Notes: generated from the sequence alone by a model not told the origin. Shown: positions 1 through 11,832, numbered from the stretch's first letter. The stretch is DNA of 64,000 nucleotides from Tragulus kanchil (GCA_022376925.1 JAIOJX010000030.1:168279084-168343083); one strand, 5' to 3'. Numbers and translations are program-made.

Positions 1-159
1 CCGGCTCTGGGCGCATGCGCTCCAGAGCTCCCGCTCGGTAATTGGACACATCGGTCCAGCCGCTCCACAGCACGTGGGATCTTCCCAGGCCCGGAATCAG
101 ACCAGCACCCCCTGCACTGCAAGGTGGTGTCCTTACCCACTGGACCACCAGGGAAGCCC
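1..159 (-). repeat. CHR-like SINE with novel tail, cut by window edge
   Basis: The tRNA-derived head lies at the right end (complement of gggcttccctggtggtcca) with a B-box-like region near 95-110. Only the head and body are present. The abundant family is described at 13378-13697 and in the findings. Confidence 0.85.
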
Positions 160-164
160 AATAA

Positions 165-477
165 AGTTTTTTTAATTGCTTATTTATTTATTTTTGGTTA
201 TACTAGGTCTTCATTTTTGCACCTGGACTTTCTCTAGTTGTGGAGAGCGGGCGCTACTCTTTGTTGTAGTACATGGCTTCTTATTGCTGTGGCTTCTCTT
301 TTTGAAGAACACAGGCTGTAGGCCCACGGTCTTCAGTAGCTGTGGCTTTTGAGCTCCATAGTTGTGGTGCCTGGGCTTAATTGCTCCATGGCATGTGAAA
401 TCTTCCCAGACTAAGGATTGAATCTTTGTCCCCTGCTTTGGCAGGTAGATTCCTATTCACTGTGCCACCAGGGAAGT
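165..477 (-). repeat. CHR-type (tRNA-derived) SINE, older
   Basis: The (TTTA)n-rich left end, repeated 'agtagctgtggc'-like units and a right end complementary to cttccctggtggcacagt identify the classic cetartiodactyl CHR body in reverse. It is clearly more diverged than the SINE at 1-159. Confidence 0.75.
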
Positions 478-770
478 TATAAAAGCAATCAATTTTTTTC
501 CAAACACAGAAAAGTGTTTCGTTTTAAGCATGAGCTAGAAGAGAGTGTCTCAACCTTACATGCACTGGATTCTAGCCTTTGAGGCTTCTGCTTATACCCT
601 TAAGAGGGTATACCTCACAGTGTGTCTGGATGAACAAAAAACTGACCTATACGTTTGGGTTTAGAAAAAAAAAAAGTGAGATTGGATAATCAAGGCAAAA
701 GAACAAAGAATAAGAGTTGTCAAACCGTAAATCAGGAGGCTTAAGAATACCATATTAAAGAAATTCAGAG

Positions 771-914
771 GGCTTCCCTGGTGGTCCAGTGGGTAAGGAC
801 ACTGCGTTGCAGTGCAAGGGGCGCCAGTTCGATCCCGGGCCTGGGAAGATCCCACGTGCCATGGAGCCAAAGAACAAAAAAGATAAGTGAATGAAAGATC
901 AATAGAAGTGGCCA
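771..914 (+). repeat. CHR-like SINE with internal deletion
   Basis: The head (to cccacgtgcc, 860) is fused directly to the 3' tail (gagccaaagaac ... agaagtggcc), so the middle of the element is missing. The deletion point coincides with the left edge of duplication D1 (862). The tail alone recurs at 2011-2064. Confidence 0.8.
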
Positions 915-3174
915 AAAAAAGAAAAATTCAGAGAAGCAATTAGTCTGTGATTCAATTGAGTTTCATGGGGTACAGTGAAGCTAAATGTGTAACCATTGTG
1001 AAAAAACTTATGTGGGTACCCCAAAAAACAGAGTTAGTCAGCTGGCAAACTAATGAAAAAAGACTGGACCTAGAAAAGGCCAGGTCACCAAGATATGTGC
1101 TGTTTCCCTGTTTCCTGGTCCAAGCTGAGTATAATTCCCTTACTTGAATGTAATTCAGCCAATAAAATTCTTCAGTCTTTAATAAAAGGCTCTCTTACAT
1201 TATATTACATTATACTATTAATGAGTTTTTAAGAGTAGGGAACATGTTTTAATCATCTAATACCAATCTGCCTCATAGATTCATAAAACCTATCCAGCAT
1301 TTTTATTACACTCAATTAAAGAACCATTGAATAAATGTGAGTGTGAAGTGCTCAAGGCTTAGTATGGAAAACTCAAGGTTTAATATGGAAATGTAAGGTA
1401 GCTTAATACAGTTGATAGTAGTAGAGGTGACTCAACAATGAATGTGGAGGGCCTTCTTTTTTTTTTTCTTTTTAAATGAGCAATGCCTCTGTTGATTTCA
1501 TTAGTGTTGACTTAAACATATCTGCTGTTTTACATTGCCTTAAGATGAGCTGCATCCCTATATATTTTAAGTTTGTGCTCTCATGTTGATAATTACCAAG
1601 ACAAGCTCAAATCATGTCATTTTGACGTGTCTCCTCTTAAAGAAGATAACAACATAAATTAAGGAAACCATTGTTTTAGAAATGGAAGTCAGTGGAAATT
1701 TAACTTTATAATTTATTTACGAATTCCACTGTCCATAGCTATGTATCTTGTCAGACAATAAAGTAAACCCATTATTGGCTAGACAGCTTTTCTTAGCTTT
1801 GGCACATTAATGATAAAGCATTACATGTTTTAACGTGTTTTAGCCTTGTTTATAACAGATCTTCCAGCCCCTTTAAAACTAATTTATTGCAGGAGAATGG
1901 ATACATGTATATGTATGCTGAGTCCCTTTGTTCCTTACCTGAAAAATGGTATTAGACAGAAAACCCTTAAACCTTCATTTTGTGTCATTGTTGAGAAACA
2001 CAAACATTGATGGAGCCAAAGAACAAAAAAGATAAGTGAATGAAAGATCAATAGAAGTGGCCAAAAAAAGAAAAATTCAGAGAAGCAATTAGTCTGTGAT
2101 TCAATTGAGTTTCATGGGGTACAGTGAAGCTAAATGTGTAACCATTGTGAAAAAACTTATGTGGGTACCCCAAAAAACAGAGTTAGTCAGCTGGCAAACT
2201 AATGAAAAAAGACTGGACCTAGAAAAGGCCAGGTCACCAAGATATGTGCTGTTTCCCTGTTTCCTGGTCCAAGCTGAGTATAATTCCCTTACTTGAATGT
2301 AATTCAGCCAATAAAATTCTTCAGTCTTTAATAAAAGGCTCTCTTACATTATATTACATTATACTATTAATGAGTTTTTAAGAGTAGGGAACATGTTTTA
2401 ATCATCTAATACCAATCTGCCTCATAGATTCATAAAACCTATCCAGCATTTTTATTACACTCAATTAAAGAACCATTGAATAAATGTGAGTGTGAAGTGC
2501 TCAAGGCTTAGTATGGAAAACTCAAGGTTTAATATGGAAATGTAAGGTAGCTTAATACAGTTGATAGTAGTAGAGGTGACTCAACAATGAATGTGGAGGG
2601 CCTTCTTTTTTTTCTTTTTAAATGAGCAATGCCTCTGTTGATTTCATTAGTGTTGACTTAAACATATCTGCTGTTTTACATTGCCTTAAGATGAGCTGCA
2701 TCCCTATATATTTTAAGTTTGTGCTCTCATGTTGATAATTACCAAGACAAGCTCAAATCATGTCATTTTGACGTGTCTCCTCTTAAAGAAGATAACAACA
2801 TAAATTAAGGAAACCATTGTTTTAGAAATGGAAGTCAGTGGAAATTTAACTTTATAATTTATTTACGAATTCCACTGTCCATAGCTATGTATCTTGTCAG
2901 ACAATAAAGTAAACCCATTATTGGCTAGACAGCTTTTCTTAGCTTTGGCACATTAATGATAAAGCATTACATGTTTTAACGTGTTTTAGCCTTGTTTATA
3001 ACAGATCTTCCAGCCCCTTTAAAACTAATTTATTGCAGGAGAATGGATACATGTATATGTATGCTGAGTCCCTTTGTTCCTTACCTGAAACTCATATGGG
3101 TAGATTCGTAGACAGATAAATGCCACGTGTAGAACCTTCATTTTTGTGTCATTGTTGAGAAACACAAACATTGA
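862..3174. repeat. Direct duplication D1 (offset 1149)
   Basis: Copy 1 is 862-2010 and copy 2 is 2011-3174. They are nearly identical except for a T-tract near 1450/2603 and the stretch at 1946-1973, where copy 1 is shorter and scrambled relative to 3087-3139. Apart from the SINE tail the duplicated sequence is AT-rich TCAIM intron with no recognised feature. Confidence 0.9.
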
Positions 3175-3550
3175 TCAATTAAGCACTTACATATTATACA
3201 TTAAATGTAAGAGTTCTAGAAATCAGATCATAAATATATAATCATAAGATTGTCAGTCCACATTTTAAAACATTTGGTGCCAAAAGGAAACATGGTATTT
3301 GTTTGATAATTCATTTGTCTACAAATCATCCTTGTTACATGATTTGAAGTAAATTAATATGTATTACTTAATAAATGAAGGAAATGGAAAAATTGTAATA
3401 GCTAGTAATGATATAAGGTAATTTGACTTTTCTTGTTTCTCACACACCATGCAGAAATGACCAAGTCTTTACTGATATTCCTAAAAGGGGAGTAGGAAGA
3501 ATTATTAACAAGTGTACACAATTAGTGAATCAAAAAAATGTGGAATGTAG

Positions 3551-3660
3551 GAACTTATCTGGCAATCCAGTGATTAGGACTGTGCACTTGCACAGCATGG
3601 GGCATGGCTCATCTCTATCCAGGAACTTAGCTCCCTGCTGTGGCCCAAAAAACACCAAAG
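3551..3660 (+). repeat. CHR-like SINE head fragment
   Basis: Diverged tRNA-derived head (tctggcaatccagtgattagg) followed by an incomplete body. It sits back to back with the reverse fragment at 3694-3797. Confidence 0.5.
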
Positions 3661-3693
3661 AGGAGAGAGCCTGGGGTGGTAACTGGGGTGGGA

Positions 3694-3797
3694 TGAAGCA
3701 GGGCATGTGGAATCATGGTTCCCCAGCCAGGGATCAAACCTGAACCCTCTGCATTGGAAGCAGGGCATCCTAACCACTGGACCACCAGGCAAGTTTT
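3694..3797 (-). repeat. CHR-like SINE fragment
   Basis: Reverse tRNA-derived head with a B-box-like region (agggatcaaacctgaacc) and the complement of 'cttgcctggtggtccagtgg'. Confidence 0.65.
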
Positions 3798-4140
3798 TGA
3801 AGCATGTTTGATTTTGAAAAAATCATCCCGTCTCTGGAAATCTAGTTAACAAGCTTGATGTCATTAAAGTACTTTTTTTTTTGATAGGCAGAAGAAATTG
3901 TCATAACTAGAATATCATTTAACAGGCCCTGGCAGTTCTCCAAGAAGCCTATTTTAGATTTAGGAGTTTACTGTAAAAAGTAGACTTGGCAGCACTATTT
4001 ATAACTTGGTAAAGCTCTGATGGGAAACTCAATTTAACACTAGATCTTTTCTAAGGTAATGAAGATGTCTTTCAGTAGTAGAAATGTTTGCATTACAGTT
4101 CATATTGCAGAATGTGTATCTCTTGTTTTTTTCTTTCTAG

Positions 4141-4263
4141 ATCCTGGTTAGACAACAATGGGGAAAGCGCTGTTAAAAAACTGAAGAATAGTTTGCCACT
4201 TAGAAAAGAACTAAATCGTTTAAAAGATGAACTGTCTCGTCAGTTACAGCTCTCAGATATCAG
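4141..4263 (+). CDS. TCAIM: TCAIM internal exon (first of six in window)
   Basis: This exon encodes part of the T-cell activation inhibitor, mitochondrial. The acceptor is a pyrimidine-rich tract ending ttctag at 4140, and the donor is ag|gtaatg. The first base completes a Thr codon, 40 whole codons follow (starting SWLDNNGESAVKKLKN), and the last two bases open an Arg codon that is finished by the next exon. The peptide matches the middle of mammalian TCAIM as I remember it. The upstream exons for the presequence and N-terminal domain lie left of the window. TCAIM is reported to be mitochondrial and to restrain T-cell activation; no catalytic motif is visible. The following intron (4264-7972) carries duplication D2, so its length is probably inflated by about 1.16 kb. 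Confidence 0.93.
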
Positions 4264-4392
4264 GTAATGAAGACGAGAAAACCTAATTTATAGATTAAAG
4301 TAAACATGTATTACCTATTGGTAAAGGCTTCAAACACTTAAATATTTGCGTCTTTAATTATTCTGTTCACAAAATACTCTGTTATCTTTTTT

Positions 4393-4680
4393 TGCGGGGG
4401 GAGGGGGTCGGGAGGGAGGGGGGCGGGCGGGCCACTTCTGTTGGTCTTTCATTTGTCTGTTTTTCATCCATCTTTGTTCTTTGGCCTGTGTGGGCGCCCC
4501 ATCACAGTGGCCTCTGTTGTCGCAGAGCACTGGCTGTGGGCGCATGCGCTCCAGAGCTCCGGCTCGGTAATTGGACACGTCGGTCCAGCCACTCCAAGGC
4601 ACATGGGATCTTCCCAGGCCAGGAATTGAACTGGCGCCCCTTGCACTGCAAGGTGGTGTCCTTACCCACTGGACCACCTC
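4393..4680 (-). repeat. CHR-like SINE with novel tail
   Basis: G-rich 3' extension at left, body and tRNA head at right; the last few bases of the head are missing. Flanked by gttatcttttt on both sides, a likely target-site duplication. Confidence 0.85.
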
Positions 4681-4886
4681 AGTTATCTTTTTATGAAAGT
4701 AATTATCTGCTAAGTAAACCATTATGAATTTCTTGTTTAAAAGAGTAAAGTAAGGTTTACATCGTGACATTTTTAGCATAATTTTTTACCATAATGGACT
4801 TATATGGACTTTTCCATATGTACATAATATAAAAATATTTCCCCATCATAAAAGAATGATATTTAAGTTTAAAAAGAAAAAAGAAG

Positions 4887-5425
4887 GGCTTCCCTGATGG
4901 CTCAGCAGATAAAGAATCTGCCTGCAACGCAAGAGACAGAGGAGATGGGGGTTTGATACTTGGGTCAGGAAGATCCCCTGGAAGAGGAAATGGCAACCCA
5001 CTCTGGTATTCTTTTTTTTTTTAAAGATTTATTTATTTATTTATTTTGGGCGGGGGTTGGGTTGAGGAGGGAGGGGAGCAGGCGGGCCACTTCTATTGGT
5101 CTTTCATTCCTCCATTTTCATCCGTCTTTGTTCCTTGGCTCCTGTGGGCCTCCCATCGCGGTGGTGTCTGTCGTTGCTGAGCGCCGGCTCTGGGCGCATG
5201 CGCGCCAGAGCTCTGGCTCAGCAATTGGACACATCGGTCCAGCCGCTCTGCAGCACGTGGGATCTTCCCAGGCCAGGGATCGAACCGGCGCCCCTTGCAC
5301 TGCAAGGCGGTGTCCTTACCCACTGGACCACCAGGGGAAGCCCCACTCTGGTATTCTTGCCTGTAGAATCCCATGAACAGAGGAACCTGGTGGGCTACAC
5401 TCCATGGGGTTGCAAAGAGTTCTTT
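4887..5425 (+). repeat. Bov-tA SINE split by a nested SINE
   Basis: Left half 4887-5012 (ttccctgatggctcag ... ccactctggtattctt) and right half 5342-5425 (gcctgtagaatcccatg ... ggttgcaaagagt) form one ruminant Bov-tA. This family is diagnostic for ruminants. It is duplicated at about 6043-6581. Confidence 0.9.
5013..5341 (-). repeat. CHR-like SINE with novel tail nested in Bov-tA
   Basis: Full-length element: (TTTA)n end at left, G-rich extension, body and tRNA head at right. The 16-base target site ccactctggtattctt is repeated on both sides, so this family moved after the Bov-tA was in place. Confidence 0.92.
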
Positions 5426-5473
5426 GTTATATAGCCTGACTTTTTTTTTGCTTGTTTTCTTTTTATATATATA

Positions 5474-5782
5474 TAATTTTATTTATTTATTTTTTTGGCT
5501 GTTCTGGGTCTTCATGCTGCCGGACTTTTTCTCTAGTAGTGGCAAGTAGGGGTTACTCTCTAGTTGAAGGACACAGGCTTCTCACTGCGGTGATTTCTCT
5601 TGCTGCAGTACATGGGCTCTAGGGTGCAAGGACTTTTGTAGGCTCCCAGGCTCTAGAGCACAGGCTCAGTGGTGCTCCAGCTTAGCTGCTCTGTGGCATG
5701 TGGGATCTTCTGGAACAGGGGTCAAACCGTATCTCCTGCATTGGCAGGCAGATTCTTTACCACTGAGCCACCAAGGAAGCTC
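5474..5782 (-). repeat. CHR-type SINE
   Basis: Reverse CHR element from a T-rich left end to the complement of the tRNA head (accactgagccaccaaggaag). Duplicated at 6630-6938 by D2. Confidence 0.75.
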
Positions 5783-6168
5783 CTTCTTTTTCCTTTCAAT
5801 TAAGGTATAATTGACATGTAGCATTATACTAATTCTAGGTCTTTTACATAATAATTCATTATTTGTATATATTGTAACAGTACTGTGATCACCACAATAA
5901 GTCTAGTTGACATCTGTCATCATACTTAGTTAGGCATTTTTTTTCTTGTGATGAGAACTTGGATCATTTACTCTTTAAGCAACTTTTAAAATATTTCCCC
6001 ATCATAAAAGAATGATATTTAAGTTTAAAAAGAAAAAAGAAGGGCTTCCCTGATGGCTCAGCAGATAAAGAATCTGCCTGCAACGCAAGAGACAGAGGAG
6101 ATGGGGGTTTGATACTTGGGTCAGGAAGATCCCCTGGAAGAGGAAATGGCAACCCACTCTGGTATTCT

Positions 6169-6497
6169 TTTTTTTTTTAAAGATTTATTTATTTATTTAT
6201 TTTGGGCGGGGGTTGGGTTGAGGAGGGAGGGGAGCAGGCGGGCCACTTCTATTGGTCTTTCATTCCTCCATTTTCATCCGTCTTTGTTCCTTGGCTCCTG
6301 TGGGCCTCCCATCGCGGTGGTGTCTGTCGTTGCTGAGCGCCGGCTCTGGGCGCATGCGCTCCAGAGCTCTGGCTCAGCAATTGGACACATCGGTCCAGCC
6401 GCTCTGCAGCACGTGGGATCTTCCCAGGCCAGGGATCGAACCGGCGCCCCTTGCACTGCAAGGCGGTGTCCTTACCCACTGGACCACCAGGGGAAGC
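6169..6497 (-). repeat. CHR-like SINE with novel tail (D2 copy)
   Basis: Second copy of 5013-5341 at an offset of 1156; it differs at one base near 6359. Confidence 0.9.
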
Positions 6498-7165
6498 CCC
6501 ACTCTGGTATTCTTGCCTGTAGAATCCCATGAACAGAGGAACCTGGTGGGCTACACTCCATGGGGTTGCAAAGAGTTCTTTGTTATATAGCCTGACTTTT
6601 TTTTTGCTTGTTTTCTTTTTATATATATATAATTTTATTTATTTATTTTTTTGGCTGTTCTGGGTCTTCATGCTGCCGGACTTTTTCTCTAGTAGTGGCA
6701 AGTAGGGGTTACTCTCTAGTTGAAGGACACAGGCTTCTCACTGCGGTGATTTCTCTTGCTGCAGTACATGGGCTCTAGGGTGCAAGGACTTTTGTAGGCT
6801 CCCAGGCTCTAGAGCACAGGCTCAGTGGTGCTCCAGCTTAGCTGCTCTGTGGCATGTGGGATCTTCTGGAACAGGGGTCAAACCGTATCTCCTGCATTGG
6901 CAGGCAGATTCTTTACCACTGAGCCACCAAGGAAGCTCCTTCTTTTTCTTTTTCAATTAAGGTATAATTGACATGTAGCATTATACTAATTCTAGGTCTT
7001 TTACATAATAATTCATTATTTGTATATATTGTAACAGTACTGTGATCACCACAATAAGTCTAGTTGACATCTGTCATCATACTTAGTTAGGCATTTTTTT
7101 TCTTGTGATGAGAACTTGGATCATTTACTCTTTAAGCAACTTTTAAAATGCAATACAGGATTGTT

Positions 7166-7490
7166 TTTGTTTTTTTTTTTTTAAAGATTTATTTATTTAT
7201 TTATTTTGGGCGGGGGTTGGGGAGGGAGGGGAGCGGGCCACTTCTATTGGTCCTTCATTTCTCCATTTTCATCCGTCTTTGTTCTTTGGCTCCTGTGGGC
7301 CTCCCATCGCGGTGGCGTATGTTGCAGAGCGCCGGCTCTGGGCGTATGCGCTCCAGAGCTCCGGCTCGGTGATTGGACACATCGGTCCAGCCGCTCCGCG
7401 GCACGTGGGATCTTCCCAGGCCAGGGATTGAACCGGCGCCCCTTGCACTGCAAGGCGGTGTCCTTACCCACTGGACCACCAGGGGAAGCC
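7166..7490 (-). repeat. CHR-like SINE with novel tail
   Basis: Complete element with a (TTTA)n end and the G-rich extension. The target site caggattgtt is present on both sides. Confidence 0.9.
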
Positions 7491-7972
7491 CAGGATTGTT
7501 AACTATGATCACCATATGACTTTTTAAATAAGTTCTCATAAACTTAGAAATCACATTTGCTGAAGTTTATTATAAAATAAATTTAACAGCTGTTACAGCC
7601 CTGTGGAGTAGGTGGTGTGATTCAGTCATGGGGCTCCCTGAGATATTGTCATCTGGTCTGGTGCTTATTAAACGTTTCTGACTGTTTGCTATATAGCCCA
7701 TTTGGTTTTCAGCCTTCATCATGAGAGCATTTTCTTGTATGGAACCAAGTGACTGTTAGGACATGGTAACAGCACCTTTTTCCTGTGCTTGCAGAATACA
7801 CTTATACTTACATGTTCTTGTATATGCAAGTCGTAATTGTCTAAGATAATTCAAATTTCTAAGGAAAGTGCTATACTTGGAGCTTTCACAGGAGTCAGGC
7901 AGGTGGGGGTAAGTGTGCGCCTCCCTCTGGGGGACACGGGTGTTAACCGGCCTGTGTGCTCTGTTGGAACAG

Positions 7973-8070
7973 GTGGCAGAGGAGCTGGGGCATCGCCCAC
8001 CGCTGCAGCCAGCTGCACAGTTTAGGCCGCTTAGCCCAGCAGAACTTGGAAACCCTTAAAAATGCAAAAG
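7973..8070 (+). CDS. TCAIM: TCAIM internal exon (second in window)
   Basis: The acceptor is ggaacag at 7972 and the donor aag|gtaaac. The first base completes the Arg codon of the previous exon, 32 codons follow (WQRSWGIAHRCSQLHSLGRL and onward), and one base is left over. The segment is Gln/Arg/Leu-rich and probably helical. It is separated from the next exon by an unusually short 257-base intron (8071-8327). Phase matches on both sides and no stop interrupts the frame. Confidence 0.93.
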
Positions 8071-8327
8071 GTAAACAATTTCCATTCACTTTCAAAATCC
8101 ATATTCCTTTATGGCTATACAAATCTGTAAATTCTAGAGGAAAACTCTTAAAAGTCTTTGTAGATGTGACTATCTCAGCTGAATTTAAACACTTGTTTTG
8201 AATGAAACAGTAACTTCTATGGAGTTTAGTCCAGAATTGATAGGTGAAATGTAAGTAATTATTTGCACAGTGCTAAAAGAATGAAGCCTCTCTAGACAGT
8301 GACAAAGGGTTTGTGTTTTATCATCAG

Positions 8328-8419
8328 GATGTACAATAATATTTACAGACCGGTCCGGGATGAGTGCAGTGGGCCATGTGATGCTAGGAACAATGGATGT
8401 CCATCACCACTGGACAAAA
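8328..8419 (+). CDS. TCAIM: TCAIM internal exon (third in window)
   Basis: The acceptor is atcatcag at 8327 and the donor aaa|gtaaga. Two bases complete a Gly codon, then 30 codons read CTIIFTDRSGMSAVGHVMLG and continue to HHHWTK, ending in phase 0. The short hydrophobic beta-like stretch and the His-rich end match the TCAIM C-terminal domain. An 8.66-kb intron follows, filled with SINE and L1 insertions and two direct duplications (D3, D4). Confidence 0.92.
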
Positions 8420-9137
8420 GTAAGAAAAATCCTAAAAGGAGAAAAAAAAATGTTATTTGTCTTTCACATACTTTTGTTTCAAATTAAGCTCATATGTTAG
8501 CAAACTAAAAAAAAACTTCAAGTCATAGTTTCAGCTGTTTGCAGATCAGATGCTTAATATTTAGTAGTTTAAAATCTTAGATGACTGATTTTTTAAAATC
8601 TGTTTTCATTGGGAAAATTTTACAGTCTTTTCTGAAGCACCACCTAAGGGGCTGCATTCTCTTGGGTTTTTTGTTTTGCTTTTAACAGATCTACTGGTAT
8701 AATTGACTGTGCATATTTAGTGGGTATAATTTGGTGAGATGTGACATATTTAAACACCTGTCAAACCATTACCCCATCAATATAGTGAACACATCCGTCA
8801 CCTCCAGAACTGTGTGTGCGTGTCTCTGTGAACTGTCCACTCCATCCCACCACCCCTCTCAAAGTAGCCACTGCTCTACGTGCTGTCAGCATAGATTACT
8901 TTATAGTTCTTAAGTTGTGTATGAGTAGAATCACAAGTATGTTGGGAAAGATCTGAATTCTTTCAGTCAGCATAATTATTTTGAGATTCATTCATGCTAT
9001 TGCTTGTTATCAAGGACTTACTTTCTTATTTCTCCAAAGTATTCGTCATATGGATACACCAGTTTGTTTATCCTTTCCCTTGTTGACGGATACTAGGTTA
9101 TGTCAGCTTTTGGCCACTTAAAAATAAAACTGGTATA

Positions 9138-9409
9138 GGGCTTCCCTGGTGGTCCAGCGTGTAAGGACACCGCCTTGCAGTGCAAGGGGCGCCGGTTCGA
9201 TCTCTGGCCTGGGAAGATCCCACGTGCCGCGGAGCGGCTGGACTGAGGTGTCCAACTTCCAGAGCTCTGGAGTGCATGCGCCCAGAGCCGGTACTCTGCA
9301 GCAAGAGAGGCCACTGTGATGGGAGGCCCACACAGGCCAAAGAACAAAGATAGAAATAAATGAAAGATCAATAGAAGTGGCCCCAAAAAATGAATAAATA
9401 AATAAAGCT
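9138..9409 (+). repeat. CHR-like SINE with novel tail, short form
   Basis: tRNA head at left, body, then agaagtggcc followed directly by an (AATA)n tail without the C-rich extension. Imperfect target-site repeat aa(g)ctggta[tc]a on both sides. Confidence 0.9.
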
Positions 9410-9540
9410 GGTACAAACATATATATACAAAGTTTATATGGACGTATACTTCCTTTTCTATTGGGTAATTACCTAAAAGTGGAATGGCCAGATAGGTTAG
9501 GGTATTTTAACTTCTCAGTAAACCTCGAATACTTGCTATG

Positions 9541-9684
9541 GTTGCTTATTTATTCATTCATTCCTACCTGCCTGCCTGCCTCACCACATGGCATGTGGGA
9601 TCTTAATTCCCTGACCAGGGATCAAACCCATGCCCCCTGCATTAGAAGCACAGAGTTCCAACCACTGGACCACAAGGGAAGCCC
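9541..9684 (-). repeat. CHR-like SINE fragment
   Basis: Reverse element with catgtgggatcttaattccc, a B-box-like agggatcaaaccc and the head complement ccactggaccacaagggaag. Confidence 0.75.
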
Positions 9685-10260
9685 CTGCCATTGTCATCTT
9701 TTTATTTTCAGTCATTCTAAGGGGTGGGTGGTTTTATCTCTTTGTGGGTTTCTACATTTCTCTAATAATGAATGTTGATGAGCATCTTTTCATGTCCTTA
9801 TTTGCCATCCGAGTATCTTCTTTGGTGAAATATCTGTTCATATCAAATATCTGGCAGAAGATATTTTGCATACCACCTATCTGACAAAGTCTTTGTATCT
9901 AAATATATAAAGAACTCTCAAAACTCAACATGTTTTAAAAAAATAATGCAGTTAGGAAAAGGGCAGAAGACATGAACACATATGTCACAGAAAAGGACAT
10001 ACAGATGACAAATAGGCTCATGAAAAACCATACAGATGACAAATAAGCTCATGAAAAACCATGGGGAAATGCAAATTAAAACTGCAATGAGGTAGCACCC
10101 CACACCTGTCAGAGTGGCCCTAATGGAAAATAAAGCTGGCAAGGATGCAGAGAAACTGGATCCCTCATCCATTCCTGTGGAGAATATAAAATGGCACAGG
10201 CACTCTGGAAAAGTTTGGCAGTTTCTTATAATATTAAACACATGCTCACCATGTGGTTTA

Positions 10261-10311
10261 GCAACTGCGCTCTTTTTTCTTTTTTCTTTTTTTTTTTGCA
10301 ACTGCGCTCTT
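10261..10311 (-). mobile_element. Poly(A)-only retroinsertion
   Basis: A T/C tract (10275-10297) with no other sequence is flanked by a perfect 14-base direct repeat gcaactgcgctctt. This fits L1-type integration of a transcript truncated down to its tail. The D3 copy is at 11401-11451. Confidence 0.7.
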
Positions 10312-10692
10312 AGTTTTAGGCATTTATACTAGAGAAGTGAAAAACAACGTTCACACAAAAACAGTACCTAAATGTTTATGATAGTCAGAAAGTAGGGAAA
10401 AACCCACTGTCCTTCAGTGTGTGAATGGGCACACTGACTGGCACATCGATGCAACAAGAACATCATTCAGCGATAAGGAATGAACTGCTGCTACAGGCAA
10501 CAGCTTGGGTGGCTATCAGGGACGTTGTGCCATGTGAAAAACATCAGCCTCACACTTACACACCGTATGATTCCATTTATATAACATTCTTCAAACAGTA
10601 AAATCTAGAAATCAGTGGTTGCCAGAGGTCAGGGAGTGGAGAGCAGAGGTGTTGGCACCAAAGGGATCCTTGTGATGGAAGTGTTCTCTCTC

Positions 10693-10968
10693 TTTTTTTT
10701 TTTTTTTAAGTTTGGCCTCTTATATTGTTTTTTTATTTATTTATCTTCATCCATCTTTATTCTTTGGCCCATGTGGGCCTCCCATTGCAGTGGCCTCTCT
10801 TGTTGCAGAGCACTGGCTCTGGGCGCATGTGCTTCAGAGCCTGGCTCACAATTGGACACATCAGTCCAGCTGCTCCGCGGCACGTGGGATCTACATGGGC
10901 CAGGGATCGAACTGGTGCCCTCTGCACTGCAAGGTGGACTCTATCCACTGGATCACCAGGGAAGCCCA
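10693..10968 (-). repeat. CHR-like SINE with novel tail, variant
   Basis: The tail lacks the G/C-rich extension and ends at tttggcctctta. Target site aagtgttct on both sides. Confidence 0.85.
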
Positions 10969-11832
10969 CAAGTGTTCTGTATTTTGACCGTGGCCTTGTC
11001 ATGTGCATCCCCATATGTGATAAACCTGCACACAACTTAAAGACACACAGGTGCAGGTAAGACTGATGAAATCTGAACCAGGTTCGTGGACTGTAGCAGT
11101 TTCCTGGTTGTGCTAGTATATGATTTTGCAAGAGGTCACCACTGGAGAAATGGGTGAAAGATACATGAGTCTACAATTATCTCAGGCTTAAAGGTTTTTA
11201 CAATGTAATTACAACCATTTGCACATGAGTAACCCATGTCTGGGAAAACTTGAAAAGCAGGGGAATTTCCTGGTCCAGTGGCAGGATGCAGAGAAACTGG
11301 ATCCCTCATCCATTCCTGTGGAAATATAAAATGGCACAGGCACTCTGGAAAAGTTTGGCAGTTTCTTATAATATTAAACACATGCTCACCATGTGGTTTA
11401 GCAACTGCGCTCTTTTTTCTTTTTTCTTTTTTTTTTTGCAACTGCGCTCTTAGTTTTAGGCATTTATACTAGAGAAGTGAAAAACAACGTTCACACAAAA
11501 ACAGTACCTAAATGTTTATGATAGTCAGAAAGTAGGGAAAAACCCACTGTCCTTCAGTGTGTGAATGGGCACACTGACTGGCACATCGATGCAACAAGAA
11601 CATCATTCAGCGATAAGGAATGAACTGCTGCTACAGGCAACAGCTTGGGTGGCTATCAGGGACGTTGTGCCATGTGAAAAACATCAGCCTCACACTTACA
11701 CACCGTATGATTCCATTTATATAACATTCTTCAAACAGTAAAATCTAGAAATCAGTGGTTGCCAGAGGTCAGGGAGTGGAGAGCAGAGGTGTTGGCACCA
11801 AAGGGATCCTTGTGATGGAAGTGTTCTCTCTC

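Larger units (their letters stand above)
4835..7147. repeat. Direct duplication D2 (offset 1156)
   Basis: Copy 1 is 4835-5990 and copy 2 is 5991-7147. Differences are one base in the nested SINE (near 5201/6359) and a T/C run near 5808/6948. The block contains a Bov-tA with a nested SINE plus an older CHR SINE. It lies in TCAIM intron 4264-7972. Confidence 0.92.
8680..9875 (-). mobile_element. Old L1 3' end fragments interrupted by two SINEs
   Basis: Sequence of the L1 3' UTR and ORF2 end type in reverse at 8680-9137, 9410-9540 and 9685-9875, split by SINEs at 9138-9409 and 9541-9684. Strongly diverged; no ORF survives. Confidence 0.65.

Noticed and set aside
661..915. Open frames overlapping SINEs, with peptides such as GSSQARDRTGAPCTARQCPY or IGPAAPRHVGSSQARD
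   Set aside because: The same peptides recur at every private-tail SINE, in both orientations and several frames. They are translations of the SINE body, not genes.
3423..3743. 106-codon open frame in the TCAIM intron
   Set aside because: Its second half reads two SINE fragments and the first half has no support; the TCAIM splice chain skips it.
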